Source: Prevotella melaninogenica
GTDB lineage: Bacteria > Bacteroidota > Bacteroidia > Bacteroidales > Bacteroidaceae
Assembly (NCBI RefSeq): GCF_018128065.1
Contig: NZ_CP072360.1
Location: forward strand, 748,501-812,500
Reading direction: 5' to 3'
DNA: 64,000 nucleotides
Positions 1 through 9,560 of the stretch are shown one piece after another (position 1 is the first letter of the stretch; the number at the start of each line of letters is the position of its first letter). The notes beneath the pieces were generated by a model. That model saw nothing but the letters and a program-made list of their open reading frames with translations, had not been told where the DNA came from and did not search any database. A program made the translations under genes and the position numbers.

Positions 1-1507
1 GTTTGATGAAGTCGGTAGCGTACTGACCGTCAGCGACGGTGTAGCACGTGTCTATGGTCTTCGCAATGCTGAAGCCAACGAGTTGCTTGAATTTGAGAAT
101 GGCACCATGGCTATTGTCATGAACTTGGAGGAAGACAATGTAGGTTGTGTCCTTCTTGGTCCTACTGAAGGTATCAAGGAAGGTCAGAGCGTGAAGCGTA
201 CACACCGTATTGCCTCTATCCGTGTCAATGACAACTTCTTGGGACGTGTAGTCAATCCGCTTGGAGAGGCTATCGATGGTAAGGGTGAAATCGACTTGAC
301 TGACTCTTTCGAAATGCCATTGGACCGTAAGGCGCCAGGTGTTATCTATCGTCAGCCAGTGAAGGAACCACTCCAGACGGGTCTGAAGGCTGTTGACTCA
401 ATGATTCCTATCGGTCGTGGTCAGCGTGAGCTTATCATTGGTGACCGCCAGACAGGTAAGACAGCCATTGCCGTTGATGCTATCATCAATCAGAAGAGCT
501 TCTACGAGCAGGGTAATCCTGTTTATTGTATCTATGTTGCCATCGGTCAGAAAGCTTCTACCGTTGCTACATTGGTACAGAACCTCAAGGAGCATGGCGC
601 AATGCCTTATACAATTATCGTAAGTGCTACAGCGGCTGATCCTGCTGCTATGCAGTATTATGCTCCATTTGCCGGTGCTGCCATTGGTGAGTACTTCCGC
701 GATCGTGGCTACTCAGCCCTCGTTATCTACGATGACTTGTCAAAGCAGGCTGTTGCCTATCGTGAGGTATCATTGATTCTCCGTCGTCCTTCAGGTCGTG
801 AGGCTTATCCGGGTGACGTCTTCTATCTCCACTCTCGTCTGCTTGAGCGCGCTGCACGTATCAACAACCAGCAGGAGATTGCAGAGAAGATGAACGACCT
901 CCCAGAGTGTATGAAGGGCTATGTACGTGGTGGTGGTTCACTCACTGCATTGCCTATCATTGAGACACAGGCAGGTGACGTGTCAGCCTACATCCCTACT
1001 AACGTGATTTCCATTACCGATGGTCAGATTTATCTTGAGTCAGACCTCTTCAATCAGGGCTTCCGTCCAGCTATTAACGTAGGTATCTCCGTATCTCGTG
1101 TAGGTGGTTCAGCACAGGTTAAGAGTATGAAGAAGGTAGCTGGTACGTTGAAGATTGATATGGCACAGTATCGTGAGTTGGAGGCATTCTCTAAGTTCTC
1201 ATCAGATATGGACAAGGTCACAGCGATGACCCTCGACCGTGGACGTAAGAACAACCAGTTACTTATCCAGCCACAGTACAGTCCAATGCCTGTGGGTGAG
1301 CAGATTGCTATCCTCTACTGCGGTGTACACGGCTTGATGCGCGACGTACCTGTTGAGCAGGTTCGCCAGTGCCAGGACCAGTTCCTCGACACTATGCGCA
1401 CTGCTCATGCCGATGTCATCATCGATTTGGCTGCTGGTAACCTCGAAGACACTTCTATCAAGGTAATCGAAGAAGTCATGGGCAATATTGCCGGACAATA
1501 TAAATAA
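1..1507 (+). CDS. atpA: ATP synthase F1 subunit alpha (5' end outside the window)
   Basis: Alpha subunit of the F1 head of the F1Fo ATP synthase, which carries non-catalytic nucleotide sites and couples ATP synthesis or hydrolysis to ion flow at the inner membrane. The reading frame is open from base 2, so the true start lies before the window and about 25 residues of the amino-terminal beta-barrel region are visible before the first in-window TTG at 83. The Walker A motif [11 protein letters not shown] is seen near base 440 and the alpha/beta signature [14 protein letters not shown] near 1070. The carboxy-terminal helical domain is complete. It is followed 12 bases later by atpG, so the two are co-transcribed. 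Identification is secure. Only the exact start is unknown. Confidence 0.98.
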   Translation, partial: FDEVGSVLTVSDGVARVYGLRNAEANELLEFENGTMAIVMNLEEDNVGCVLLGPTEGIKEGQSVKRTHRIASIRVNDNFLGRVVNPLGEAIDGKGEIDLTDSFEMPLDRKAPGVIYRQPVKEPLQTGLKAVDSMIPIGRGQRELIIGDRQTGKTAIAVDAIINQKSFYEQGNPVYCIYVAIGQKASTVATLVQNLKEHGAMPYTIIVSATAADPAAMQYYAPFAGAAIGEYFRDRGYSALVIYDDLSKQAVAYREVSLILRRPSGREAYPGDVFYLHSRLLERAARINNQQEIAEKMNDLPECMKGYVRGGGSLTALPIIETQAGDVSAYIPTNVISITDGQIYLESDLFNQGFRPAINVGISVSRVGGSAQVKSMKKVAGTLKIDMAQYRELEAFSKFSSDMDKVTAMTLDRGRKNNQLLIQPQYSPMPVGEQIAILYCGVHGLMRDVPVEQVRQCQDQFLDTMRTAHADVIIDLAAGNLEDTSIKVIEEVMGNIAGQYK

Positions 1508-1519
1508 AGACAATACAGA

Positions 1520-2497
1520 ATGGCATCCTTAAAGGAAATCAAGACTCGTATAGCCAGTGTTCAGAGTACTCGTAAGATTACGAGTGCGATGAAGATGGTT
1601 GCGTCGAGTAAGTTACACCATGCCCAGAATGCCATCGAGAGTATGCTTCCATACGCGGCTATGCTCGAACACATTCTTAAGGCTTTCCTTGTCTCTACGC
1701 CCGATACGGATACTCCGTTTGACGAGCAGAGACCGGTGAAACGTGTTGCCTTACTCGTGTTCTCCTCAAACAGTTCTCTCTGTGGTGGATTCAATGCGAA
1801 TGTCATCAAGCTGATGCAGCATACGATAGACGAATATCATGCGCAGGGCTTGACCGACAAGGATATTGTCATCTATCCTGTAGGACGAAAAGTGTATGAA
1901 TCAGCAAAAAAGCATGGGTATACCTGTGTATATCCTTATCCGTTGCTTGCTGATAAACCAAATTTTGAGGAGTGTCGCAATATTGCCATGGAGTTAAGCC
2001 AGAAATGGTTGAAGGGCGAGTTTGATAAGGTGGAGATTATCTACCATCATTTCAAGAGTGTAGGAAGCCAGATTCTCCAACGTAAGAATTTCCTTCCAAT
2101 TGACCTTGAGGAAGAAGTCAATGCCGACTCTACGCGCGATCTTTCATCAAATATCGCAACGAAGGCTGCACAGGAATATCTCAAGAGGAAAGGACAGTCT
2201 GGAACACAGAAGTCTAATAATGAGGCTGTTGTTCCTCTGAATGATAACTTCATCATTGAGCCAGACCTGCGCACAGTCTTGACAACATTGGTACCGAAAC
2301 TGCTGAATCACATGGTTTACACTGCCCTTTTAGACAGTAATGCCTCTGAGCATGCAGCGCGAATGGTTGCTATGCAGACCGCAACAGATAATGCTGACGA
2401 CCTGCTTCGTGGACTCAACTTGCAGTATAACAAGTCGCGTCAGGCAGCCATCACGTCTGAGTTGCTCGATATTGTTGGCGGTACGGTGAATAATTAA
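1520..2497 (+). CDS. atpG: ATP synthase F1 subunit gamma
   Basis: Central rotor shaft of F1, linking the catalytic alpha3-beta3 head to the membrane ring. The start is the typical MASLKEIKTRIASVQSTRKI, whose long amino-terminal helix is diagnostic, and the carboxy-terminal helix contains the conserved LNLQYNKSRQAAITSELLDI. At 325 residues it is longer than the roughly 290 of the E. coli protein. The extra length falls in the middle, around residues 195-240, a polar insertion. It is the last gene of the operon, 12 bases after atpA and followed by a strong terminator. Confidence 0.97.
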   Translation: MASLKEIKTRIASVQSTRKITSAMKMVASSKLHHAQNAIESMLPYAAMLEHILKAFLVSTPDTDTPFDEQRPVKRVALLVFSSNSSLCGGFNANVIKLMQHTIDEYHAQGLTDKDIVIYPVGRKVYESAKKHGYTCVYPYPLLADKPNFEECRNIAMELSQKWLKGEFDKVEIIYHHFKSVGSQILQRKNFLPIDLEEEVNADSTRDLSSNIATKAAQEYLKRKGQSGTQKSNNEAVVPLNDNFIIEPDLRTVLTTLVPKLLNHMVYTALLDSNASEHAARMVAMQTATDNADDLLRGLNLQYNKSRQAAITSELLDIVGGTVNN

Positions 2498-2527
2498 TGA
2501 GCTGCCCTTTGTGGCAGTGAAGAGTCT

Positions 2528-2562
2528 AAAAACAGGGACAAGCGAGGCTTGTCCCTGTTTTT
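2528..2562 (+). terminator. Rho-independent terminator of the atp operon
   Basis: A stem of AAAAACAGGGACAAGC pairs perfectly with GCTTGTCCCTGTTTTT around a 3-base loop, ending in a run of T. It lies 30 bases after the atpG stop. Confidence 0.9.
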
Positions 2563-2670
2563 GGTTATTGGGTTTATTGGGTCAATTGGACTAATAAGGC
2601 TAATTGAGGCATTCTCCCTTAGCCTTGTCAATAATACCCTTTTTCCTATTGGTTATTTGTTTTTTTTTAT

Positions 2671-2678
2671 TAACTTTG
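2671..2678 (+). promoter_or_regulatory. Bacteroidota -7 promoter element before the beta-galactosidase
   Basis: TAACTTTG matches the TAnnTTTG -7 consensus of the Bacteroidota primary sigma factor. No TTTG sits at the usual 19-21-base spacing, so only the -7 half is supported. It implies a leader of about 110 bases. That leader carries a 7-base stem (TGGGACT at 2698-2704 with AGTCCCA at 2720-2726). Confidence 0.5.
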
Positions 2679-2795
2679 CCTACGTTGAGAAAACATGTGG
2701 GACTTGTTGGCTGGGTAACAGTCCCATAGTGTCTTTAATCCAGTCATGAAGAAGGCTTTTAAAGCACGACAGAAGAAGAATAAAACCTAACTATT

Positions 2796-5700
2796 ATGTA
2801 TAAGCAATTACTATTCGGTTTACTATTATCGTCATTAACAGCAGCACCGATACACGCTGATGACCATCCTATGGGAGGTTATCTCTTCGGTCAGGCTACA
2901 GCACCAACGGGTGATGAGTGGCAGTCACCCAGTGCATTGGGTTATAACAAGCTGCCAGCGCATGCGTTGTTTTCTTCTTTCTCGTCAGTTGGCGAGGCAA
3001 GAAAGGTATTGCCAGAGTTTGCAAAGGACTATCTTTCTCTTAACGGAGAATGGCATTTTCACTTCTCAAAGAACCCTGATGAACGTCCAAAAGACTTCTT
3101 CACAAAGGGTTATGATGACAGCAAGTGGGACCGTCTGCAGGTGCCAGTAAGCTGGAATATGGCAGGTGTTCAGAAAGATGGAACACTGAAGTATGGTGTG
3201 CCAATCTATGTGAATCAGTGGGTTATCTTCAAATATAACATCGAGCCGGGTGACTGGAAGAAGGGTGTTATGCGTGAACCGCCAAAAAACTACACCACTT
3301 ACGAATATCGTAACGAAGTGGGTTCGTTCAGAAGAAGCTTTGATATCCCAGCAACTTGGGACGGCAAGGAAGTCTATCTCAACTTTGATGGTGTAGACTC
3401 ATTCTTCTATTTGTGGATCAACGGTCGTTACGTGGGCTTCTCAAAGAACTCACGCAATACGGCACAATTCGATATTACCCCTTATATCACTAAGGGCAAG
3501 AACGAGGTGGCAGTAGAGGTTTATCGCTCGTCAGACGGTAGTTTCCTTGAGGCACAGGATATGTTCCGCTTGCCAGGTATCTTCCGTAGCGTGAACGTAA
3601 CAGCAACTCCGAAGGTACACGTTGCTGACGTGAAGGCAATCCCTTCATTCGCTGATGGTAAGGGTACTGTCGATCTCAATACAACATTGCAGAACCTCAC
3701 AACCAAGAATGCAAAAGACTTGCACCTTCGTTGGAGCATCTATAAGAACAGACTCTTTGCTGATGACAACGAGTTAGTGGCAACCTTCGAAGATGCGAAG
3801 GCAAAGACCACTTGTAGCAGCAACGGACAGACTAACGTTCGTCAGACACTTACCGTGAACAATGCGGTAGCATGGACAGCAGAAGAGCCAAATGTTTATG
3901 TTCTCGTTGGTGAGTTGATGCAAGGAAAGAAGGTAGTTGAAACGATAAGTTTCCAAACTGGTTTCCGTACAGTTGAGATTAAGGATACACCTGCAAGTCA
4001 GGACGAGTTCGGTTTGGCTGGAAGATATTACTATATCAATGGTAAACCAGTGAAACTCAAGGGTGTTAACCGCCACGATACCAACCCATTGACGGGTAAG
4101 GTTATCTCTCGTGAGCAGATGGAACGTGAGATTATGCTGATGAAGCGTGCGAATATCAACCACGTGCGTACCTCTCACTATCCTAACGACCCTTACTTCT
4201 ATTATCTCTGCAACAAGTATGGTATCTACTTGGAGAGCGAAGCAAACATCGAGAGTCATGAGTACTTCTATGGCAAGGCATCGCTTTCTCACGTGCCAGA
4301 GTTCCAAGCAGCACACGTTGATCGTGTGATGGCAATGACTCGTCAGTTGGTTAACCATCCTTCAATCGTTATTTGGAGTTTGGGTAATGAGGCTGGACCT
4401 GGTCATAACTTCGTTGTAGCCTACGACTCTTTGAAGGCTTACGATGCTTCAAGACCAGTACAGTATGAGCGCAACAACGACATCGTAGACATGGGTTCTA
4501 ACCAGTATCCAAGTATTGCATGGACACGTGATGCGGTGAAGGGAAAGATGGGTATTAAGTATCCTTTCCATATCTCAGAGTATGCCCATTCGATGGGTAA
4601 CGCTGTTGGTAACCTCGTTGACTATTGGGAGGCAATGGAGTCTACTAACTTCTTCATGGGTGGTGCTATCTGGGACTGGATTGACCAGAGTATGTACAAC
4701 TACACAAAGGACGGCAAGCGTTACCTCGCTTATGGTGGTGACTTCGGTGATACGCCTAACGATGGACAGTTTGTTATGAATGGTATTATCTTCGGTGATG
4801 AGACTCCAAAGCCACAGTATTATGAGGTGAAGAAGGTGTATCAGTATATTGGTACAAGTTGGAAGGACGCTAAGACAGCTACTTTGGATGTATTCAATAA
4901 GAACTACTACTCTGATGACCTCAGTGGTTATGCAATGTCTTACAGCCTGACCGCTGATGGTGTAACCGTTAAGAAGGGCGACCTTGAGCTTGGTAGTGTA
5001 CCAGCAAGAAGTCATAAGAGCATTATAATTGCAGGACTCAACGAGGGTCTTGACCCAAATAAGGAGTACCTCCTCCACATTACCTATCGCCTCAAGCATG
5101 ACATGCCATGGGCAAAGGCAGGATATGTTCAGGCTGAAGAGCAGTTACCTGTACAGGTAGCAGCGGTTCGTCCAGCTATCGCTGCAGCAGGTAAGGTGAA
5201 TATGTCTGCCGTAAAGGACAATAAGATAGTCTTCTCTGGCAAGACCTTCACAACGACATTCGACCTCACAAAGGGTACGATTTATAACCTTCAGTACGAT
5301 GATAAGACTATCATTGCAGATGGTTGTGGACCAGAGTTGAACGCTTTCCGTGCATGGGTTAACAATGACAACTGGGCTTACGAAGCATGGTATGCAAATG
5401 GTTTGAACAACCTGCAGCATAAGTGTACTAACTATACAACCCACGCAAATACTGACGGTTCTGTTTCTGTTGTATTCAATGTTGAGTCACAGGCACCTTA
5501 TGGTTATCGCCTTGAGGGTGGTAATGCCAACTGGAAGAAGCTCATCGAATACAAGGAAAAGCCATTCGGTAAGGACGACTTCCGCTTTAATACGCAGGTG
5601 GTTTATACCATCTTCCCTGACGGTAGCATCGAGAGCGAGAGCGCAATAACAAGCAATAAGCCTAATCTCACACTCGCTAAGTTAGGTTATACAGTTCGTG

Positions 5701-6827
5701 TTCCTAAGGCACTCAACCTGTTGAATTACTATGGTCGTGGTATGGTTGACAACTACCCAGACCGTAAGACAGGTCAGATGATTGGTATCTATGAGCAGCA
5801 GGAAGTTGAGGATGAATTCGTTGCCTTCCCTAAACCACAGGATACTGGTAACCATCAGGATACTCGTTGGCTCTCTCTTACAGGTAATAATGGCAACGAT
5901 GCCCTCTATGGAGCTATCTTCGTGGCAAAGGATAAGATGAGTTTCTCTGCACTTCCTTGGTCGGATAACACCATCGCAATGGCTAACCACCCACACGAAT
6001 TACCTCAGAGCGAATATACTTATTTGCACCTTGACATGGCAATCACTGGTCTTGGTGGTAATAGTTGTGGACAGGGGGGGCCGTTACTGCGCGATCGTGT
6101 CATGGCAACGCCACACACCTTCGGTTATATGATTCGTCCTATGAACTCTGTTAAGACTACTGACCTCGTTAGCAATGCGAATGTAAGTCTTAACGGTGCT
6201 ACACCACTTACTATCATCCGTGATGGTGAGGGCAATGTGACAATCAATGCAAACGGTGCGAAGGGTGATATCTATTATCGTGTTAATGGCAACAAGAAAG
6301 CAGTGAAGTACACTGGTTCTGTAAGCTTGCGCGACGGTGGTACAATCTCAGCTTGGGCAAAGGAGAATGATTGGCTCGTAGCTTCTCAGACCTTCTCACG
6401 CATCGAGAGCATTCCATTGTCAGTAGTCTTCGCTTCAAGTCAGGAGAGTGGTGAGGGTGATGCAAGTCATCTTACTGACGGCAATCCAAGCAGCTACTGG
6501 CACACAATGTACTCTGTTACTGTGGCTAACCACCCACACTGGGTTGACTTCGACTGTGGTGGCATGAAGACTATCAAGGGCTTCACCTACCTTCCACGTC
6601 AGGACAGCAACAATGGTAACATCAAGAAGTACAGCATTCAGGTTAGCAACGACGGCAAGACATGGGGCAAGGCTGTTGCTGAGGGTGAGTTTGAGAACAA
6701 CAGAAAGGAAAAGACTATCCTTCTCACCACACCAGTTAAGACTCGCTTCGTTCGTCTGACAGCGCTCAGTGAGCAGAGTGGTCAGGACTTCGCAACAGGT
6801 GCTGAGTTCAAGGTATTGGAGAAGTAA
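2796..6827 (+). CDS. Secreted GH2 beta-galactosidase with carboxy-terminal discoidin-type domain
   Basis: Glycoside hydrolase family 2 enzyme expected to release galactose from beta-galactosides in the periplasm or at the cell surface. Order of parts: signal peptide (residues 1-22, cleavage after IHA), GH2 sugar-binding jelly roll (about 60-280), immunoglobulin-like domain, TIM barrel (about 420-720), beta-galactosidase small-chain domain (about 860-1140), a short chitobiase-like sheet (about 1150-1200) and an F5/8 type C or CBM32-like domain (about 1215-1343). The acid/base is E532 in LGNEAGPGHN and the nucleophile E595 in ISEYAHSMGN. At 1343 residues it exceeds the roughly 1020 of LacZ because of the added carboxy-terminal domains. 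These suggest binding to host glycans such as mucin. It is monocistronic, with its own promoter and terminator. Confidence 0.93.
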   Translation: MYKQLLFGLLLSSLTAAPIHADDHPMGGYLFGQATAPTGDEWQSPSALGYNKLPAHALFSSFSSVGEARKVLPEFAKDYLSLNGEWHFHFSKNPDERPKDFFTKGYDDSKWDRLQVPVSWNMAGVQKDGTLKYGVPIYVNQWVIFKYNIEPGDWKKGVMREPPKNYTTYEYRNEVGSFRRSFDIPATWDGKEVYLNFDGVDSFFYLWINGRYVGFSKNSRNTAQFDITPYITKGKNEVAVEVYRSSDGSFLEAQDMFRLPGIFRSVNVTATPKVHVADVKAIPSFADGKGTVDLNTTLQNLTTKNAKDLHLRWSIYKNRLFADDNELVATFEDAKAKTTCSSNGQTNVRQTLTVNNAVAWTAEEPNVYVLVGELMQGKKVVETISFQTGFRTVEIKDTPASQDEFGLAGRYYYINGKPVKLKGVNRHDTNPLTGKVISREQMEREIMLMKRANINHVRTSHYPNDPYFYYLCNKYGIYLESEANIESHEYFYGKASLSHVPEFQAAHVDRVMAMTRQLVNHPSIVIWSLGNEAGPGHNFVVAYDSLKAYDASRPVQYERNNDIVDMGSNQYPSIAWTRDAVKGKMGIKYPFHISEYAHSMGNAVGNLVDYWEAMESTNFFMGGAIWDWIDQSMYNYTKDGKRYLAYGGDFGDTPNDGQFVMNGIIFGDETPKPQYYEVKKVYQYIGTSWKDAKTATLDVFNKNYYSDDLSGYAMSYSLTADGVTVKKGDLELGSVPARSHKSIIIAGLNEGLDPNKEYLLHITYRLKHDMPWAKAGYVQAEEQLPVQVAAVRPAIAAAGKVNMSAVKDNKIVFSGKTFTTTFDLTKGTIYNLQYDDKTIIADGCGPELNAFRAWVNNDNWAYEAWYANGLNNLQHKCTNYTTHANTDGSVSVVFNVESQAPYGYRLEGGNANWKKLIEYKEKPFGKDDFRFNTQVVYTIFPDGSIESESAITSNKPNLTLAKLGYTVRVPKALNLLNYYGRGMVDNYPDRKTGQMIGIYEQQEVEDEFVAFPKPQDTGNHQDTRWLSLTGNNGNDALYGAIFVAKDKMSFSALPWSDNTIAMANHPHELPQSEYTYLHLDMAITGLGGNSCGQGGPLLRDRVMATPHTFGYMIRPMNSVKTTDLVSNANVSLNGATPLTIIRDGEGNVTINANGAKGDIYYRVNGNKKAVKYTGSVSLRDGGTISAWAKENDWLVASQTFSRIESIPLSVVFASSQESGEGDASHLTDGNPSSYWHTMYSVTVANHPHWVDFDCGGMKTIKGFTYLPRQDSNNGNIKKYSIQVSNDGKTWGKAVAEGEFENNRKEKTILLTTPVKTRFVRLTALSEQSGQDFATGAEFKVLEK

Positions 6828-6856
6828 ATAGCTTATTATAGTCATTTGATAAATTA

Positions 6857-6896
6857 AAAGATAGGGAATCACAATTTGTCATTCCCTATCTTTTTT
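6857..6896 (+). terminator. Rho-independent terminator after the beta-galactosidase
   Basis: AAAGATAGGGAAT pairs with ATTCCCTATCTTT (6881-6893) around an 11-base loop and is followed by T residues. Confidence 0.88.
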
Positions 6897-7047
6897 GTGT
6901 TCTCATAATCTGTCCGTGACTTGCCATCACATTATTTACATTCACTATTCGTTCTATGTTAGCTGAATAGTATATGAAGTGTTTCAATTAATTGAATAAA
7001 CAAAGCGGATTCTTCGCTTTTGTAAATCAGAATTATTTTTGAATAGA

Positions 7048-7079
7048 TTTGCTTTTGTATCAATAATTAATTATATTTG
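7048..7079 (+). promoter_or_regulatory. Full consensus promoter of the AAA/DUF4143 ATPase
   Basis: TTTG (7048-7051), exactly 20 bases, then TATATTTG (7072-7079). Both halves match the Bacteroidota consensus. The leader would be about 35 bases before the ATG at 7122. Confidence 0.8.
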
Positions 7080-7121
7080 TAGTCGACAAAAATGCGGATA
7101 GGTGCAAAAATATAGAACGGT

Positions 7122-8384
7122 ATGGAAATAAGACGTGATGCATTACTCAAACGATTGATAGATTTGAGACATAATGGAATGATTAAGGTCATTACTGGTA
7201 TGAGGAGATCAGGCAAATCATACCTTCTCTTTAAGTTATTTTCAGAGGCTTTAAAAACCGAAGGAGTGAATGACGAACACATTGTTATGGTCAATCTTGA
7301 GGATCGCAGAAACAAAGTGTTAAGGGACCCTGATAGGTTACTTGAATATATAGATAGTAGATTAAAAGATAGTCAGATGCACTATATTTTACTTGATGAA
7401 GTCCAACTTGTTAGCGATTTTGAAGATGTGCTTAATTCATACTTGCAAGTAAAGAATGCTGATCTATATGTTACGGGGTCTAATGCTCGTTTTCTGTCCA
7501 AGGATATAATAACAGAATTTCGAGGTCGTGGTTTGGAGATTAAAGTACATCCCCTTTCCTTTCTTGAAATACGTAATGCAAAGCCGAATGAGCCAATTGA
7601 GAATCTTTGGATAGAGTATATGACTTATGGTGGGTTGCCACAGGTAGTCACAATGGCTTCTATGCAAGAGAAAGTAGACTATTTACAAAGTTTGTTTAAG
7701 CATACATATTTAAAGGATATAAAAGAACGATATGATATCAAACTGGATGGTGATCTTGAAGAACTGATAAGTACGTTAGCTTCTACTGTGGGTGGTTTGA
7801 CTAACCCAAGGAAGCTTGCAGACACTTTCCGAACAGTAAAGAAAAGTACGATAAGTCAAGATACCATCAAAGTTTATTTAGACTACTTGCAAGATGCATT
7901 TATTATAGAACGTGCGTTACGTTATGATATCAAGGGTAAACGTTATATAGATACGCCTTCCAAGTTTTATTTTGAAGACTTAGGACTGAGAAATGCTCTA
8001 CTTAACTTTCGTCAAGTAGAAAGAACTCACTTGATGGAAAATGCTATTTATAACGAATTACGTGCTCGTGGGATGTCTGTGGATGTAGGTGAGGTTATTT
8101 GGAACACTAAGGATGAAGAAGGGAAGAAGATTAGAAAGACACTTGAAGTAGACTTTGTTTGTAACCAAGGTTATAAGAGAACTTATATTCAATCAGCTTT
8201 CAGCATTCCTGATGATACGAAACGTGACCAAGAATTACAATCACTTAGAAGAATAGATGATTCGTTTCAGAAAATTGTTATAATGGGTGATCATAGCCCT
8301 CGTTATCAGAATGAAGATGGTATCTTATTTATTGATATCTATGATTTCTTAATGGATAAGGGTTCTATAAATAGTGCTGGTTGA
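7122..8384 (+). CDS. AAA_14 / DUF4143 ATP-binding protein
   Basis: Member of a large family of prokaryotic ATPases whose function is not established. Some are suspected of roles in mobile-element or toxin-like biology. The amino end has a Walker A motif, TGMRRSGKSYLL (about residues 25-36), and a Walker B-like YILLDEVQL near residue 90. A winged-helix segment follows in the middle. The DUF4143 region at the carboxy end contains LEVDFVCNQG (about 343-352), the position of the PD-(D/E)XK-like fold in relatives. Length (420 aa) is normal and the gene looks intact. It stands alone between a beta-galactosidase and a convergent regulator, with its own consensus promoter. The family call is firm and the function unknown. 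Confidence 0.88.
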   Translation: MEIRRDALLKRLIDLRHNGMIKVITGMRRSGKSYLLFKLFSEALKTEGVNDEHIVMVNLEDRRNKVLRDPDRLLEYIDSRLKDSQMHYILLDEVQLVSDFEDVLNSYLQVKNADLYVTGSNARFLSKDIITEFRGRGLEIKVHPLSFLEIRNAKPNEPIENLWIEYMTYGGLPQVVTMASMQEKVDYLQSLFKHTYLKDIKERYDIKLDGDLEELISTLASTVGGLTNPRKLADTFRTVKKSTISQDTIKVYLDYLQDAFIIERALRYDIKGKRYIDTPSKFYFEDLGLRNALLNFRQVERTHLMENAIYNELRARGMSVDVGEVIWNTKDEEGKKIRKTLEVDFVCNQGYKRTYIQSAFSIPDDTKRDQELQSLRRIDDSFQKIVIMGDHSPRYQNEDGILFIDIYDFLMDKGSINSAG

Positions 8385-8484
8385 TAAATGATAGGAAGTA
8401 TATTAAGCATATAGCTATAGCGCTTTTGTTATCCTGTATATTCAAAGGGTTGGTCTTTTAGTTAATAGACTATATTCATATAAC

Positions 8485-8525
8485 AAAAAAAGAGTGGAAG
8501 AAACAGTGTTTTCTTTCACTCTTTT
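8485..8525. terminator. Bidirectional terminator between convergent genes
   Basis: AAAAAGAGTG and CACTCTTTTT form the outer stem, with further A/T pairing inside (GAAGAAA with TTTTCTT). A-run and T-run flank it on opposite sides, so it can stop both the ATPase transcript and the minus-strand regulator transcript. Confidence 0.75.
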
Positions 8526-8573
8526 TATTTGCCAAAGTAAAGTCTGTTGGTAGAATCCACGTCCCATTTCGTT

Positions 8574-8885
8574 CTATTTATTATTTGTTGTAGATGGGAA
8601 AAGATTCTTTTCACACCAAGTGATGAGGGTTGAGACGAGTGGATAGAGTTCCTTCCCGATGGTTGAAAGGCTGTATAGCTTGTTGCTTTCAATGATAATC
8701 TTGTCTTCTTTCAATACTTTTAGCGAGGCGGAAAGAGGACAGTCGGGGAACTCTTGACTTAACGCTTCGTAGCTCGTCCAGCCTTTCCTGCCTAATTCTT
8801 GGATAAGGCAAAGCGTGTCCGGAACGCATATCCTTGCAAGGACATTACGTATCGGACACGTTGGGAAGAATGGGTCAATTACCAT
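8574..8885 (-). CDS. HxlR-type winged-helix regulator (short, diverged)
   Basis: A 103-residue HxlR/MarR-like DNA-binding protein. It keeps the family's amino-terminal CPIRNVLARI motif with the cysteine that acts as a redox sensor in characterised relatives (HypR and YodB class), but the recognition-helix region is diverged compared with the intact paralogue at 9561-9929. Its start codon overlaps the end of the upstream cupin gene by 7 bases, so the two are translationally linked. It ends at a bidirectional terminator. Inference: a co-regulator or autoregulator of the cupin unit. It could also be a decaying duplicate. Confidence 0.82.
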   Translation of the reverse strand: MVIDPFFPTCPIRNVLARICVPDTLCLIQELGRKGWTSYEALSQEFPDCPLSASLKVLKEDKIIIESNKLYSLSTIGKELYPLVSTLITWCEKNLFPSTTNNK

Positions 8886-9331
8886 TTTAGTTCATCGTTC
8901 AGTATCACGCCATCGTTCATAGGTGCATCTTCCTCAGCAAAGCTGTTAGCTTTATACTGAATGCAGAGCATCAATAGTTCGTCATTGCCAGTGTTCTTCA
9001 ATGCACGCTTGCCCTCTGGAGCCACACGGATAATACTACCTTCTGTCACTGGGAAGACCTCGCCATCAACCTGATATTCACCTTCACCTTTGAGGATAAA
9101 ATAAAGTTCCTCGTGTGTCTTGTGTGTATGAAGGAAACCACTGTCCTGTCCGGGAACGAGGGTCTGGAATGAAATTTCGCTACCTGTTGCTTGCAGTGCC
9201 TGACCAGCGAATACCTTACCCGGAATCTCAATCTCTCCAAGTGGGAGCACATAGTCCTTGATATCACAGAGTTTACCTACGTTTACTGCTGTAAACTTCT
9301 TACCGTTCTTGATCGTTTCAATTGTTTTCAT
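8879..9331 (-). CDS. Small cupin-domain protein
   Basis: A 150-residue single-domain cupin. The two cupin boxes are visible: HTHKTHEELYFILKGEGEYQ (metal ligands His, His, Glu) and the second motif around EGSIIRVAPEGKRALKN. Such proteins bind a metal and often act as small oxygenases, isomerases or effector-binding proteins, but the substrate cannot be told. An upstream in-frame ATG exists (9373), but it would place the start on top of the promoter box at 9371-9378, so the start MKTIETIKNGKK is chosen. It overlaps the downstream HxlR gene and is divergent from a second HxlR gene. Confidence 0.85.
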   Translation of the reverse strand: MKTIETIKNGKKFTAVNVGKLCDIKDYVLPLGEIEIPGKVFAGQALQATGSEISFQTLVPGQDSGFLHTHKTHEELYFILKGEGEYQVDGEVFPVTEGSIIRVAPEGKRALKNTGNDELLMLCIQYKANSFAEEDAPMNDGVILNDELKW

Positions 9332-9370
9332 AATTCTTTTTGTTTTATTGATTTGTTTGTTTTGATGATG

Positions 9371-9378
9371 CAAAGGTA
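9371..9378 (-). promoter_or_regulatory. -7 promoter element of the cupin operon
   Basis: The plus strand reads CAAAGGTA, giving TACCTTTG on the minus strand, a perfect TAnnTTTG. The leader to the ATG at 9331 is about 33 bases. No TTTG is seen at the usual upstream spacing, which fits a regulated promoter. Confidence 0.6.
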
Positions 9379-9424
9379 TTGACTTTCAGGTTATTCCACA
9401 AGTAGGCACGCAAATGTCAGCCAG

Positions 9425-9438
9425 TTACCTTGAGGTAA
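9425..9438. promoter_or_regulatory. Candidate operator palindrome between divergent cupin and HxlR genes
   Basis: TTACCT-TG-AGGTAA is a perfect 6+6 palindrome in the 230-base divergent intergenic region, upstream of both predicted -7 elements. HxlR regulators bind such palindromes as dimers. Assignment to this regulator is inference. Confidence 0.4.
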
Positions 9439-9531
9439 GTAATGCTGATAATAAAGCACTTAATAGGTACGTGTTTTACATAGTTTAACACTAAAAGATA
9501 CGAGCCTTAGCTTATAATAGTTACTTTTGTG

Positions 9532-9539
9532 CAGTAATA
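9532..9539 (+). promoter_or_regulatory. -7 promoter element of the HxlR regulator
   Basis: TACTTTTG matches TAnnTTTG and lies 21 bases before the ATG at 9561. Confidence 0.5.
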
Positions 9540-9560
9540 TGACTTAAAGAATTTATAAGT

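Noticed and set aside
2549..2749. A 66-codon plus-strand frame after atpG
   Set aside because: It starts inside the terminator and crosses the promoter of the next gene, with composition typical of non-coding DNA.
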